Of a stretch of DNA of 64,000 bases, positions 56,513 to 64,000 are shown piece after piece; position 1 is the stretch's first letter; each line of letters opens with the position of its first letter. A program made the translations under genes and the position numbers. Source of the stretch: Alkalibacillus aidingensis (GTDB taxonomy: Bacteria; Bacillota; Bacilli; Bacillales; Alkalibacillaceae); contig NZ_JABXWU010000001.1 in assembly GCF_014595945.1 (NCBI RefSeq), forward strand, positions 930,001 through 994,000, read 5' to 3'. The notes below the pieces were generated by a model. The model ran no database searches, was not told where the DNA came from, and saw only the letters and a program-made list of their open reading frames with translations.

Positions 56513-57022
56513 TTAATTTTCTTCTACAGACTTGATCATTTGAATCATCATCTCTACATCTTCACTCATTTGTCTTACCTCAGTTATAGTGGACATCTTA
56601 ACTCCACCAATTCCTACATGTATTTCATAGCCTTCATTTTCATCTTCACGTTCAACCGCATGAAGATATGCAAAGGCATCATCACTTTCATAAGTTCTTA
56701 AGTGTAGGGAATCCTCCTCAGAAATTTGATTATAAAACCATTTACTATTAGGAGATTCAAATTCGTTAATCAATAAGACAAACGGTTGGTTTCCATTTGA
56801 AAAAATAATGTTATGGTCACTTGTTTCAACAACCTCTAATTCATCAGGTTTATAGATATCAAATTGTTTAAATGAATAATTAGTATCAATTTGTTCATTT
56901 GAAAGAAAAACATCCTTCAAATGTTTGTCTGCTTCATTTAATACATCCTCTGTTGATTGAGTACAAGCTGTTAAAACAAATAATGACAACCATGCGACAA
57001 TAATTATTTTCATTCTACTCAT
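56513..57022 (-). CDS. Small lipoprotein of unknown function
   Basis: A 169-residue protein with an N-terminal signal peptide ending in the lipobox VLTAC (about residues 16-20). The mature part is acidic and has no motif that I recognise. GGAGGTG precedes the ATG at 57022. It lies upstream of the PTS EIIC-like membrane gene with a 19-nt gap, so they are probably co-transcribed. Confidence 0.75.
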   Translation of the reverse strand: MSRMKIIIVAWLSLFVLTACTQSTEDVLNEADKHLKDVFLSNEQIDTNYSFKQFDIYKPDELEVVETSDHNIIFSNGNQPFVLLINEFESPNSKWFYNQISEEDSLHLRTYESDDAFAYLHAVEREDENEGYEIHVGIGGVKMSTITEVRQMSEDVEMMIQMIKSVEEN

Positions 57023-57163
57023 ATCTACACCTCCATAATCCTACTTATCTATAAAACAATTATAATCAAAAATAAATGTGATTGGTTTGACAAAATCTAG
57101 TTACCTGTTCATTATTTAAAATATAAGTATTATGTCATCTTATATTTTATAGGAGGTTAACTT

Positions 57164-57607
57164 ATGAGCTATTCTATTTATCTAGCAGGTCAAATTCACG
57201 ATAACTGGCGTGAACAACTTAAACAAAAAGCTGCGGAGAAAAATCTCGACATTACTTTTTACGGACCACAAGAAGATCACGGATTATCAGATGATATTGG
57301 TGAAAACATTCTGGGTGAGCAATCTAATAACTTATATCGTGATGATGCAGCATCCAGCATTAACAACTTCCGTACTGAAATGATGATGAATCAGGCGGAT
57401 GCGGTTATTGCTTTATTCGGCGAATCCTATAAGCAGTGGAACACCGCCATGGATGCAGGTATTGCAATTGGGTTAAATAAACCTCTAATCTTAATTCGAC
57501 CTGAATCACTCATTCACCCTTTAAAAGAATTATCAAACCGAGCAAATGTGACTGTTGAAACGATTGATCAAGCTATTGAAGTATTAGTTTATACACTTAA
57601 ATCATAA
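57164..57607 (+). CDS. ytoQ: YtoQ family protein
   Basis: A 147-residue protein related to nucleoside 2-deoxyribosyltransferase-like folds (YtoQ family). The N-terminal VYLAGQIHDNWR-type segment, seen as SIYLAGQIHDNWREQL, and the middle MMMNQADAVIALFGESYKQWNTAMDAGIA fit that fold, where the acidic residue is catalytic in relatives. The function is unknown. AGGAGGTTAAC precedes the ATG. It is monocistronic with its own terminator. Confidence 0.88.
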   Translation: MSYSIYLAGQIHDNWREQLKQKAAEKNLDITFYGPQEDHGLSDDIGENILGEQSNNLYRDDAASSINNFRTEMMMNQADAVIALFGESYKQWNTAMDAGIAIGLNKPLILIRPESLIHPLKELSNRANVTVETIDQAIEVLVYTLKS

Positions 57608-57612
57608 CACAC

Positions 57613-57662
57613 TAAAGAGAGATGATCGGAGGACCAAGTGTCCAATTCATCTCTCTTTTTTA
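57613..57662 (+). terminator. Terminator of ytoQ
   Basis: AAAGAGAGATGA and TCATCTCTCTTTTTT form a hairpin with an internal loop, followed by a T run. Confidence 0.85.
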
Positions 57663-57718
57663 TGAGACTGGGACCATACTAAGTGAAGTGATGCCACTTT
57701 TATCCAAGCCTCTTTTAT

Positions 57719-58786
57719 TTAACTATTCTGTCTAATGGTATCTACCGTTGATTGGTCAACTGATTTAACTAATTTTACTAGTAACTCTTTTGCTGCAGCA
57801 TAATCATCAACATGAATGATAGATGAGCTAGTATGGATATAACGTGAACAAATGCCAACAACCGCAGATGGTACTCCTTCATTGGAGATATGTACACGTC
57901 CAGCGTCTGTACCACCTTGTGAGATGAAATATTGATAAGGAATATCATTAGACTCAGCGGTATCCAAGATATAATCTCGCATACCTCGATGTGTAACCAT
58001 TGTACGGTCAAAAATTCTTAATAATGCACCCTTACCTAATTGGCCAAATTCTTTATCGTCACCTTCCATATCATTAGCTGGTGATGCATCTAGTGCAAAG
58101 AATATATCAGGGTCAATCATGTTAGCCGCTACTTGTGCACCACGTAACCCGATTTCCTCTTGAACAGTTGCACCAGAATAAAGTGTATTCGATAGCTTTT
58201 CACCTTGTAATTCTTTTAATAATTCAATCGATAAGCCACATCCGTAGCGATTGTCCCATGCTTTGGCCATAATCTTCTTCTCATTAGCCATTTCTGTAAA
58301 AGGACATACAGGAACAATCGGTTGTCCTGGCTTAACACCAATGCGCTTAACATCATCTTCATCATCAGCACCGATATCAATTAACATATTCTTGACTTCC
58401 ATTGGTTTTTTTCGCTGCTCTGGCGTTAAATTATGTGGTGGGATTGAGCCAATAACACCATCTACTGGTCCATTCTCAGTAATCACTTGGACACGCTGTG
58501 CAAGCATCACTTGATTCCACCAGCCTCCTAATGTTTGAAAACGAAGCATCCCATTTTTCGTGACCTGCTTAACCATAAAGCCCACTTCATCCATGTGGCC
58601 AGCCACCATTACCTTAGGACCTTCACCTTGGCGTACACCAAATACTCCACCTAGACGATCTTGTATAACCTCATCAGAATACTTTTGAAGTTCTTCTTTC
58701 ATAAACTTTCTAACCAAATGTTCATTACCTGGCGCACCTGGTAATTCAGTTAACGTTTTGAACATATTCTTCGTTTCCTGATTCAT
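57719..58786 (-). CDS. ytoP: M42 family metallopeptidase YtoP
   Basis: A 355-residue cocatalytic-zinc aminopeptidase/glutamyl aminopeptidase-like enzyme. Zinc-site segments are seen as [13 protein letters not shown] near 62, [12 protein letters not shown] near 175, [14 protein letters not shown] near 208, [11 protein letters not shown] near 230 and the C-terminal [12 protein letters not shown]. The length is normal. Ribosome binding site TGGAGTG precedes the ATG. It lies between ytoQ (convergent) and the PepSY gene (divergent), as in Bacillus. Confidence 0.93.
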   Translation of the reverse strand: MNQETKNMFKTLTELPGAPGNEHLVRKFMKEELQKYSDEVIQDRLGGVFGVRQGEGPKVMVAGHMDEVGFMVKQVTKNGMLRFQTLGGWWNQVMLAQRVQVITENGPVDGVIGSIPPHNLTPEQRKKPMEVKNMLIDIGADDEDDVKRIGVKPGQPIVPVCPFTEMANEKKIMAKAWDNRYGCGLSIELLKELQGEKLSNTLYSGATVQEEIGLRGAQVAANMIDPDIFFALDASPANDMEGDDKEFGQLGKGALLRIFDRTMVTHRGMRDYILDTAESNDIPYQYFISQGGTDAGRVHISNEGVPSAVVGICSRYIHTSSSIIHVDDYAAAKELLVKLVKSVDQSTVDTIRQNS

Positions 58787-58941
58787 TATGTATCACTCCA
58801 AATTTTATTTTGTCCACTTTTATTTTAACAGAAAATTAACATTAATCCATCATTGTTTACCACCAATTTTAGTTTAAGTTACCCATAATTAAGACTATAA
58901 TAAGAATATAGAATCGTCAGAGAAACTGGAGTGAATTAAAT

Positions 58942-59250
58942 ATGAAATGGTATAAGCTAATCGTCCCTGCTGCAATTGGATTATTAGTTGGAGCGATCGT
59001 CGCCAGAAAGGTTAAACATCAACTACTCCCTGAAATAGCTTTAAAGCGAGTTAAAGAACATTTTGCTAAGGAAGGTCCCATTAGTGGTTCGTGGATTATG
59101 ATGGAGCAAGAAGAATATGAAAGAGATGGGCAAATCTTTCATGTTTATAAAGGGGGAATCACCAGAACAATTGATGGAGAAAAAAAACAATATACTTTTT
59201 ACGTCAACGCTTCTGATGGACATATCTTGGAGATCACTAACTTAAATTAA
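58942..59250 (+). CDS. PepSY-domain membrane protein (YtzB-like)
   Basis: A 102-residue protein with an N-terminal membrane helix (about 5-22; IVPAAIGLLVGAIVA) and a PepSY-like domain (about 28-100; KEHFAKEGPISGSW...YTFYVNASDGHILEI). PepSY proteins may inhibit peptidases or bind cofactors; the role here is unknown. In Bacillus ytzB sits in the same place between ytoP and ytnP. CTGGAGTG precedes the ATG. Confidence 0.82.
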   Translation: MKWYKLIVPAAIGLLVGAIVARKVKHQLLPEIALKRVKEHFAKEGPISGSWIMMEQEEYERDGQIFHVYKGGITRTIDGEKKQYTFYVNASDGHILEITNLN

Positions 59251-59306
59251 CTAGCTAATGGATTAAGTTTCGTAGAGTTAAAATGGATCACAAGTTTAAT
59301 AAATGA

Positions 59307-59381
59307 AGGCTAAGACATGATTAAGTTTTCACATCGAGTTCAGACACTCACGTTTGTAAAAATATACTTCAGTCTTAGCCT
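59307..59381. terminator. Convergent inverted repeat between the PepSY gene and ytnP
   Basis: AGGCTAAGAC (59307-59316) and GTCTTAGCCT (59372-59381) are a perfect 10-bp inverted repeat at the ends of a 75-nt span. The T run after the right arm is short, so a bidirectional terminator is likely but not certain. Confidence 0.5.
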
Positions 59382-59427
59382 CTTTGTTTAATTGGCTATA
59401 TTTCTCTTTAGATTATGTGAGACAACC

Positions 59428-60282
59428 TTATTGATATTCATATCGCTTACGATCTACTTGATCGATAACATGTTTATTTTGATCAAATTTTAACGCACGA
59501 TAGAACGCATCATGATAGAAAATAAACCAACTATTTTTTTGGTAAGCTTGATCTTGCAAGGCTTTTTTCTCATGAACACTTGTTACCGGATAATCATCAT
59601 ATGCTAATACCCATAGTGGATTTTGGTGGCCATGTGTCGGCATTAAGTCTGCCATGTGAATAAAGCTCTCATCCCCATCATCAAAGGTAATAACACTATG
59701 ACCATTACTATGCCCACTCGTATGAATCATTTTCAGATCAGGAAGTACTTCAATTACTTTCGAAAAAGTCTTCACTTGCTGTTGAATAGGTTTCCAATTT
59801 TCCTCCCAATAAGTATTTTTAGAACGCATATTGGGGTTTCTCATCTCTTCCCACTCAACATCTGAAGTATAAATTACAGCTTGGGGAAATGTAGAAATTA
59901 ATTCACCTTCTGAATATTTAGTTAAACCACTAGCATGATCAAAGTGCAGGTGGGTCATTAAAACGATGTCAATATCACTTCGAGTTAGACCTAACTCTTT
60001 TAATGAACTTATGACACTGGATTCTTCTAAAACGCCAAAGTTTCGTTTCTGCTTGTCATTCATTTTACCTAAGCCAATACCAGAGTCGATTAAAACATTC
60101 TTCCCGTCTACCTGTAAAAGGATTGGGTCACACCTCAGCTCAATTTGGTTGAGGTCATTGTGAGGGTATTTTTTACTCCACAAAGGCTTAGGGACAACAC
60201 CAAACATGGCCCCACCATCCATGTGGGTGACACCACCATTAAGCCAGGTTAATTTAGCTCGACCTACAGTTAATACTTCCAT
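59428..60282 (-). CDS. ytnP: MBL-fold lactonase-like hydrolase YtnP
   Basis: A 284-residue metallo-beta-lactamase-fold protein. The metal motif HxHxDH is in [11 protein letters not shown] near 118, further histidines are in [12 protein letters not shown] near 207 and the Asp in HMADLMPTH near 227. B. subtilis YtnP has been reported as a quorum-quenching lactonase against Streptomyces signals. ATG at 60282 follows AGGGAGAG; an in-frame ATG at 60366 would overlap trmB and lacks a ribosome binding site. It follows trmB closely (22 nt). Confidence 0.9.
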   Translation of the reverse strand: MEVLTVGRAKLTWLNGGVTHMDGGAMFGVVPKPLWSKKYPHNDLNQIELRCDPILLQVDGKNVLIDSGIGLGKMNDKQKRNFGVLEESSVISSLKELGLTRSDIDIVLMTHLHFDHASGLTKYSEGELISTFPQAVIYTSDVEWEEMRNPNMRSKNTYWEENWKPIQQQVKTFSKVIEVLPDLKMIHTSGHSNGHSVITFDDGDESFIHMADLMPTHGHQNPLWVLAYDDYPVTSVHEKKALQDQAYQKNSWFIFYHDAFYRALKFDQNKHVIDQVDRKRYEYQ

Positions 60283-60304
60283 ACGTTTATCTCTCCCTTT
60301 GAAA

Positions 60305-60943
60305 TTATTCAAATGTCGCGATACAACGATAAATAGGTTGTCCTTTGTTTGAGAACTTTTCTTCATATTCTGTCATCACATTTGATTCATCTTCTAATTC
60401 ATGAAGGTCAAGTGTTACATCTTCTAATTTCATGCCAAATTGTGAAAAACTAACCAATGTATATTCAAAAAATCCACGATTATCGGTTTTTAAAATGATT
60501 TTCCCTTGATCTTTTAATACATTTTGATATTGTTCTAAAAAAGTTTTATAGGTTAAACGTCGTTTTTCATGGCGTGTTTTCGGCCAAGGATCAGAAAAAT
60601 TCAAATAGATAGTATCAATTTCATCTCTTGCGAACATATCCCTTAGGTCCCTAGCATTTTCATACACAAGCCTTGCATTAGAAAGTTCACTTTCCTTAAT
60701 TTTATCAATAGCACTGACTAAGACATTCTTATCACGTTCAATGCCAATAAAATTAGTTTCAGGATTTTTCTTAGCCATTCCTTCAATAAATTGACCCTTT
60801 CCAGTTCCAATTTCTAATGCTAACTTTTGTTTTTCAGTAAACAATTGATTCCAATTACCCTTTTCCTCATAAGGATTCAACACGGCTATTGAGTCATTCT
60901 TCTTAATATAATCTTCAGCCCACGGCTTGTTTCTAATTCTCAT
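60305..60943 (-). CDS. trmB: tRNA (guanine-N7)-methyltransferase
   Basis: A 212-residue SAM-dependent enzyme that makes m7G46 in tRNA. The SAM motif [14 protein letters not shown] near 41 and the catalytic region [20 protein letters not shown] near 113 are the family signatures. The length is typical. It lies between ytmP and ytnP, as in Bacillus. AAGGGTGTC precedes the ATG. Confidence 0.97.
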   Translation of the reverse strand: MRIRNKPWAEDYIKKNDSIAVLNPYEEKGNWNQLFTEKQKLALEIGTGKGQFIEGMAKKNPETNFIGIERDKNVLVSAIDKIKESELSNARLVYENARDLRDMFARDEIDTIYLNFSDPWPKTRHEKRRLTYKTFLEQYQNVLKDQGKIILKTDNRGFFEYTLVSFSQFGMKLEDVTLDLHELEDESNVMTEYEEKFSNKGQPIYRCIATFE

Positions 60944-61001
60944 AAAGACACCCTTTTCAATGATCTTATATAGTTATTTTACTGTCATTTCTATTATACA
61001 A

Positions 61002-61045
61002 GAAAAAAATCTATATCCAAGGTATGTCCTCCTTAGATATAGATT
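61002..61045 (-). terminator. Terminator of ytmP
   Basis: AATCTATATC and GATATAGATT form a 10-bp hairpin with a loop of about 17 nt followed on the minus strand by seven T residues. Confidence 0.8.
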
Positions 61046-61050
61046 GATGA

Positions 61051-61854
61051 TTAAATATTTATAAATGATTGCTGATTACTTTTTAATTGTTTTTCCCACT
61101 TTAGTACCTCATTAACCTCATTACGCTCTAGATGCCAGAGATAATATGATAACGATTGGGCAACTTTATACCATTGAAAACGAACCAGTAAATTGTTAGT
61201 TAATTCAATTCCATACTGGTTCAGCCATGATTCCCAGTCTTCACGTGGAATATATTGATATAGTAACATGCTTAAGTCCATAGCTGGATCTGCAATGACA
61301 GCATTATCCCAATCTATCAAATAAAGATGGTGATCCTCACCTAGCATCCAGTTTTCGTGATTTAAATCGGCATGACAAACCACTTTTTTCTGATTCTCTA
61401 CATATCCAATTGAATTGGATAAGAACTCGACAGTTTTCGTGATATCGTCTTTTTCAATCACATCTAGTTTACGACATTTTTCTATCAAGTTCACTAGAAG
61501 GTGCCAAGGTTCTAACGGTTTTTTACCCATTCGCATAAACAAGTGAAGGATTTCCGATGAATGGTGGATCTTACTGATCAATTGAACGACATCGTCTTGT
61601 TTCATCTCTTCTTTTGTTAATACTCGACCTTCCAGCCATTTTTGTGCTGTAATAACATCACCATTAGCAAGCCTCTTTGTCCAAACGAGCTTCGGAACAA
61701 TGCCCTCTGCTGACAAGATTGCTAGAAATGGGGATGAGTTTCTCTTTAAAAATAGTTTTTGTTGATGACTTTCAGCCAAATAAGCCTCTCCAGAACTTCC
61801 ACCAGCCGGAGAAATTAGCCAATCGGAACCCAGTATTTGTTCCATTTCATTCAC
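61051..61854 (-). CDS. ytmP: Aminoglycoside/choline kinase-like phosphotransferase YtmP
   Basis: A 267-residue protein kinase-like small-molecule phosphotransferase (APH family). The catalytic loop VVCHADLNHENWML near 158 (Asp as base, Asn for Mg) and the DWDNAVIADPAMDL Mg motif near 180 are intact. The glycine loop is SPAGGSSGEAYLA near 16. The substrate is unknown, perhaps a choline- or thiamine-like alcohol. It follows in the ytlR-trmB block as in Bacillus and has its own terminator. Confidence 0.9.
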   Translation of the reverse strand: MNEMEQILGSDWLISPAGGSSGEAYLAESHQQKLFLKRNSSPFLAILSAEGIVPKLVWTKRLANGDVITAQKWLEGRVLTKEEMKQDDVVQLISKIHHSSEILHLFMRMGKKPLEPWHLLVNLIEKCRKLDVIEKDDITKTVEFLSNSIGYVENQKKVVCHADLNHENWMLGEDHHLYLIDWDNAVIADPAMDLSMLLYQYIPREDWESWLNQYGIELTNNLLVRFQWYKVAQSLSYYLWHLERNEVNEVLKWEKQLKSNQQSFINI

Positions 61855-61953
61855 CTACACTTTAACGAGTCGTTCGACAAAAATTTATAAAGTCAGACTA
61901 GATTAGAATAACCTATCTTCCCGTCATTAATCAAGGGGGATCTGAAATAAAAT

Positions 61954-62883
61954 TTAATTTCTTAAGATCAAGCGTTTTACGGAATCCTTCTTAACCCTAC
62001 AATAATCGGTATCTTGAGTGTATCCATCCGCTTGATAACTGATGCTTTTTTCTGATAATAGTTCAATTTCTCTTGCTTGAAACGTGTCGATTTCTTTAAG
62101 AGAAGTGTGTCTTCCGACAAATACAGATAAAAATACAAACAACAATTTCCACCTAGATATTTGATTAACAACCGTAATGGTAAAATGATGAGGGTTGATC
62201 GTTGCTTCTGGAGCAATTTTCATCCCTCCACCAAAGTAAGGATGATTACTAATGGTTAACATCCATATATTATTCTTTTGGATTGGCTTTCCATCAACAT
62301 ATAATGTGACATTCTTAGGTTGATAGATAAATAGTTTGACAACTAACCCGTAGACATAAACCAGTGGAGTTAGCCGTAAACGATTCAACCATTTTTTCAT
62401 TCGAGATTGATTAACAAATTTAGCCACTTCAGCATCGAAGCCGAATCCCATGCTTGTAGCAAAATAATTCTCTTTATTTTCTCTGTCCTGATCTAATTCA
62501 TATAAACCAAACCAATAAGGTGAATAATTTGCCTTAGTAAAGATTCTTTCAAACTGATTATACGGGTTAAGACCTAGGTCACATCCACGGGCTAAATCAT
62601 TTCCTGAGCCTGTAGGGATAAAGGATAGCTTTATGTTAGAGTTTCCTTTTAGCCCATTAATGACTTCAAAAAACGTTCCGTCTCCACCGATAACAGCAAT
62701 TAGTTCTAATTCGTCTCCATATATTGAAATAACTTCTTCAGTGAGCTTTGTAGCATGTCCTTCATACTCTGTTAAGTACACATTGATCGATTCTTCATCT
62801 AATTTATAATGCTTCAATAAAGAATGATAAACTTTTTTCCCACGTCCGTTTCCAGCAACAGGGTTAACCACGAACACATACAT
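61954..62883 (-). CDS. ytlR: Diacylglycerol-kinase-family lipid kinase YtlR
   Basis: A 309-residue DAGK catalytic-domain lipid kinase. The nucleotide motif VIGGDGTFFEVINGL near 83 and IPTGSGNDLARG near 110 are intact. Substrates in the family are diacylglycerol or sphingoid-like lipids; this member is unassigned. It lies 26 nt downstream of the ytlQ-like gene, so is probably co-transcribed with it. AAGGAGCTAAAAG precedes the ATG. Confidence 0.92.
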   Translation of the reverse strand: MYVFVVNPVAGNGRGKKVYHSLLKHYKLDEESINVYLTEYEGHATKLTEEVISIYGDELELIAVIGGDGTFFEVINGLKGNSNIKLSFIPTGSGNDLARGCDLGLNPYNQFERIFTKANYSPYWFGLYELDQDRENKENYFATSMGFGFDAEVAKFVNQSRMKKWLNRLRLTPLVYVYGLVVKLFIYQPKNVTLYVDGKPIQKNNIWMLTISNHPYFGGGMKIAPEATINPHHFTITVVNQISRWKLLFVFLSVFVGRHTSLKEIDTFQAREIELLSEKSISYQADGYTQDTDYCRVKKDSVKRLILRN

Positions 62884-62909
62884 CTTTTAGCTCCTTTATC
62901 GAATTTTAA

Positions 62910-63848
62910 TCACTGATTATCTTCAAATGTTTGAGATTGAAAGACACTTTGATCATCTTCATCATCTTCCCATTCAGGTCGTTTTATAGATGTTATTTGG
63001 GTATGCTTTAATAACGTCTCAGCTACTTTAAGTTGTTGAAATTTCAAAGGAAAACTCATTTGTCTATGTTGGTTAACCCAATCTTCAAAGTTGTTCGCAT
63101 CAATATACTCAGTTTTATACGGTGAATGATGATCAGTTATGAGATGTTGATTAGTTAAAACCATTTTCTTAATAGGGAAAGACAACTCGTCATGCCTCAG
63201 AATACTATTAATAGCCCCTTCCATTCTTTTTAAACTAATATTTGGATTAACTGTGGTTTCTTTACGTGACTTCGTTTTTTTGAGCCAAGTGCGTTGATCT
63301 AATGGAATATAAGATATCTGTTCATTGCCTCTGTCCTCTAACCAGGTTATACATAGGATCTCTATGGGTGTAATGATAATGATCTCTGCTTCTAACAGGG
63401 CATTTTTCAATTTAAAAATCGGTTCAAAAAGAACTAAATATGTATCTGGCAGTCTTTTTAAAAGCTCTTGTAGTTTGTCATTATATTGATAGCTACGATC
63501 TAAAAATGACACTTCTTGGAGTGTGCTAGATGCCCATTTTAATTGAAATTGGAAAATTTTATCTAAAAATACTTGTTTTAACTCAACTTCTGATTGTGGG
63601 AGACTTTGCTCACGGTTGGATTCAAATTCTTTATCTACTTCTTTGGTTCGCTTAAACAATTTTGAAAACAGTGAATCTCTTGGCCTTTCTTCCTCCTGAT
63701 CAGCAATTTGCTGTTCATTCTGTTGCATCCATTGTTCTAGGATCCCATGATAGTTTTCCTTTTTAAGCCGGATAAATTGTCCTGGATAACGAAAGACATC
63801 AATTTGATACCGTGAAATATAATCTTGCAACTTGATTAGCTGTGCCAT
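62910..63848 (-). CDS. ytlQ: YtlQ-like protein with acidic tail, function unknown
   Basis: A 312-residue soluble protein that I recognise mainly by position: between a ytlP/LigT-type gene and ytlR, where Bacillus has ytlQ. No catalytic motif is evident. The middle (about 125-170) contains hydrophobic beta strands (LLEAEIIIITPIEILCITWL), and the C-terminal 25 residues are acidic (EWEDDEDDQSV). Three consecutive ATG codons occur at 63852-63854, 63849-63851 and 63846-63848; the third is best spaced from AAGGTGG. The gene starts 12 nt after the upstream stop, so both are in one operon. Confidence 0.72.
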   Translation of the reverse strand: MAQLIKLQDYISRYQIDVFRYPGQFIRLKKENYHGILEQWMQQNEQQIADQEEERPRDSLFSKLFKRTKEVDKEFESNREQSLPQSEVELKQVFLDKIFQFQLKWASSTLQEVSFLDRSYQYNDKLQELLKRLPDTYLVLFEPIFKLKNALLEAEIIIITPIEILCITWLEDRGNEQISYIPLDQRTWLKKTKSRKETTVNPNISLKRMEGAINSILRHDELSFPIKKMVLTNQHLITDHHSPYKTEYIDANNFEDWVNQHRQMSFPLKFQQLKVAETLLKHTQITSIKRPEWEDDEDDQSVFQSQTFEDNQ

Positions 63849-63860
63849 CATCATGCCACC

Positions 63861-64000
63861 TTAAGTTTTTAATTGAAAAGACTGGATTACCTGATACTTA
63901 GGTTTTTGATTAAGATTTATTTGGTAAATATTAAAATGATCAACCGAAAAACGATAAACAGAACCCCTACTTATAAGCTCCGAGGATAAAGGATTAGTTA
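63861..64000 (-). CDS. ytlP: LigT/ThpR-like RNA 2',3'-cyclic phosphodiesterase, C-terminal fragment (YtlP-like)
   Basis: The right edge cuts a minus-strand gene. The last 46 codons read in one open frame: TNPLSSELISRGSVYRFSVD, continuing with HFNIYQINLNQKPKYQ and ending VIQSFQLKT. A final F-x-L-type strand and this gene position (upstream of ytlQ) match the LigT-like family member YtlP in Bacillus. The catalytic HxT motifs are outside the window, so the call rests on synteny and the C-terminal pattern. Confidence 0.55.
   Translation of the reverse strand, partial: TNPLSSELISRGSVYRFSVDHFNIYQINLNQKPKYQVIQSFQLKT

Noticed and set aside
60283-60366. 28-codon upstream extension of ytnP
   Set aside because: It overlaps trmB and lacks a ribosome binding site; AGGGAGAG supports ATG at 60282.

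Overview
The window looks like the chromosome of a low-GC, endospore-forming, motile member of the Bacillaceae, most likely a moderately halophilic or alkaliphilic genus. Spore genes (sspA-type SASP, gerW, refaZ), strong AGGAGG-type ribosome binding sites, a T-box, a SigB promoter and a MotPS-type stator support this. Acidic secreted and membrane proteins point to salt or high pH. The gene order follows the Bacillus subtilis ytkL/ytxK/ytfJ-sspA-thiI-ezrA-rpsD-tyrS-acu-mot-ccpA-aroA-ytx-murC-ytp-yto-ytn-trmB-ytl block. That comparison is from memory, not from an alignment. No rRNA, tRNA, prophage, CRISPR array or intact transposase was seen.

Layout. 1-7 kb: start of ytkL, an M24 peptidase, a YjiH-type membrane protein with a class III aminotransferase, alanine dehydrogenase with a cre-like site, a ytkK-like SDR and a universal stress protein. 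7-15 kb: EcsC protein, YtxK methyltransferase, GerW/YtfI, YtcJ amidohydrolase, a SASP, and the ThiI/cysteine desulfurase pair for 4-thiouridine. 15-19 kb: a small membrane protein, EzrA, RefaZ, MsrC and rpsD with a structured leader. 19-27.7 kb is a stretch that I do not recall from B. subtilis at this place: an AbgT transporter, a divergent MurE paralogue, a 1-Cys peroxiredoxin with a PerR-like box, a UPF0182 membrane protein and a lone peptide-binding lipoprotein behind an unidentified structured leader. 27.9-36.8 kb: tyrS with its T-box, a class A PBP with an FN3 domain and acidic tail, acuABC (without acsA) and an HpaB-type oxygenase. 37-41 kb: motS, motP, ccpA and the DAHP synthase/chorismate mutase fusion.

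41-49 kb: a large FtsA/PilM-like ATPase with an unusual repetitive C-terminal half, the mntABCD manganese importer with divergent mntR and two MntR-like boxes, then ytxJ-ytxH-ytxG behind a SigB promoter. 49-57 kb: AmpS, murC, a nicotinate phosphoribosyltransferase, ytpR, ytpQ, a PTS_EIIC_2-type membrane protein and a lipoprotein. Two arrays of 52-bp tandem repeats lie in the long gaps of this part. 57-64 kb: ytoQ, ytoP, a PepSY protein, ytnP, trmB, ytmP, ytlR, a ytlQ-like protein and the 3' end of a LigT/ThpR-type gene.

Functional themes: envelope and division (ezrA, PBP, murC, murE paralogue, FtsA-like protein), carbon overflow and catabolite control (ccpA, acuABC, ald), metal and redox homeostasis (mntABCD/R, peroxiredoxin, MsrC, bacilliredoxin-like YtxJ) and sporulation. 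Most of the window is ordinary core genome. The least explained items are the FtsA-like protein with its repeated C-terminal motif, the structured leader at 27646-27760, the MurE paralogue without DNPR, and the two related 52-bp hairpin arrays.
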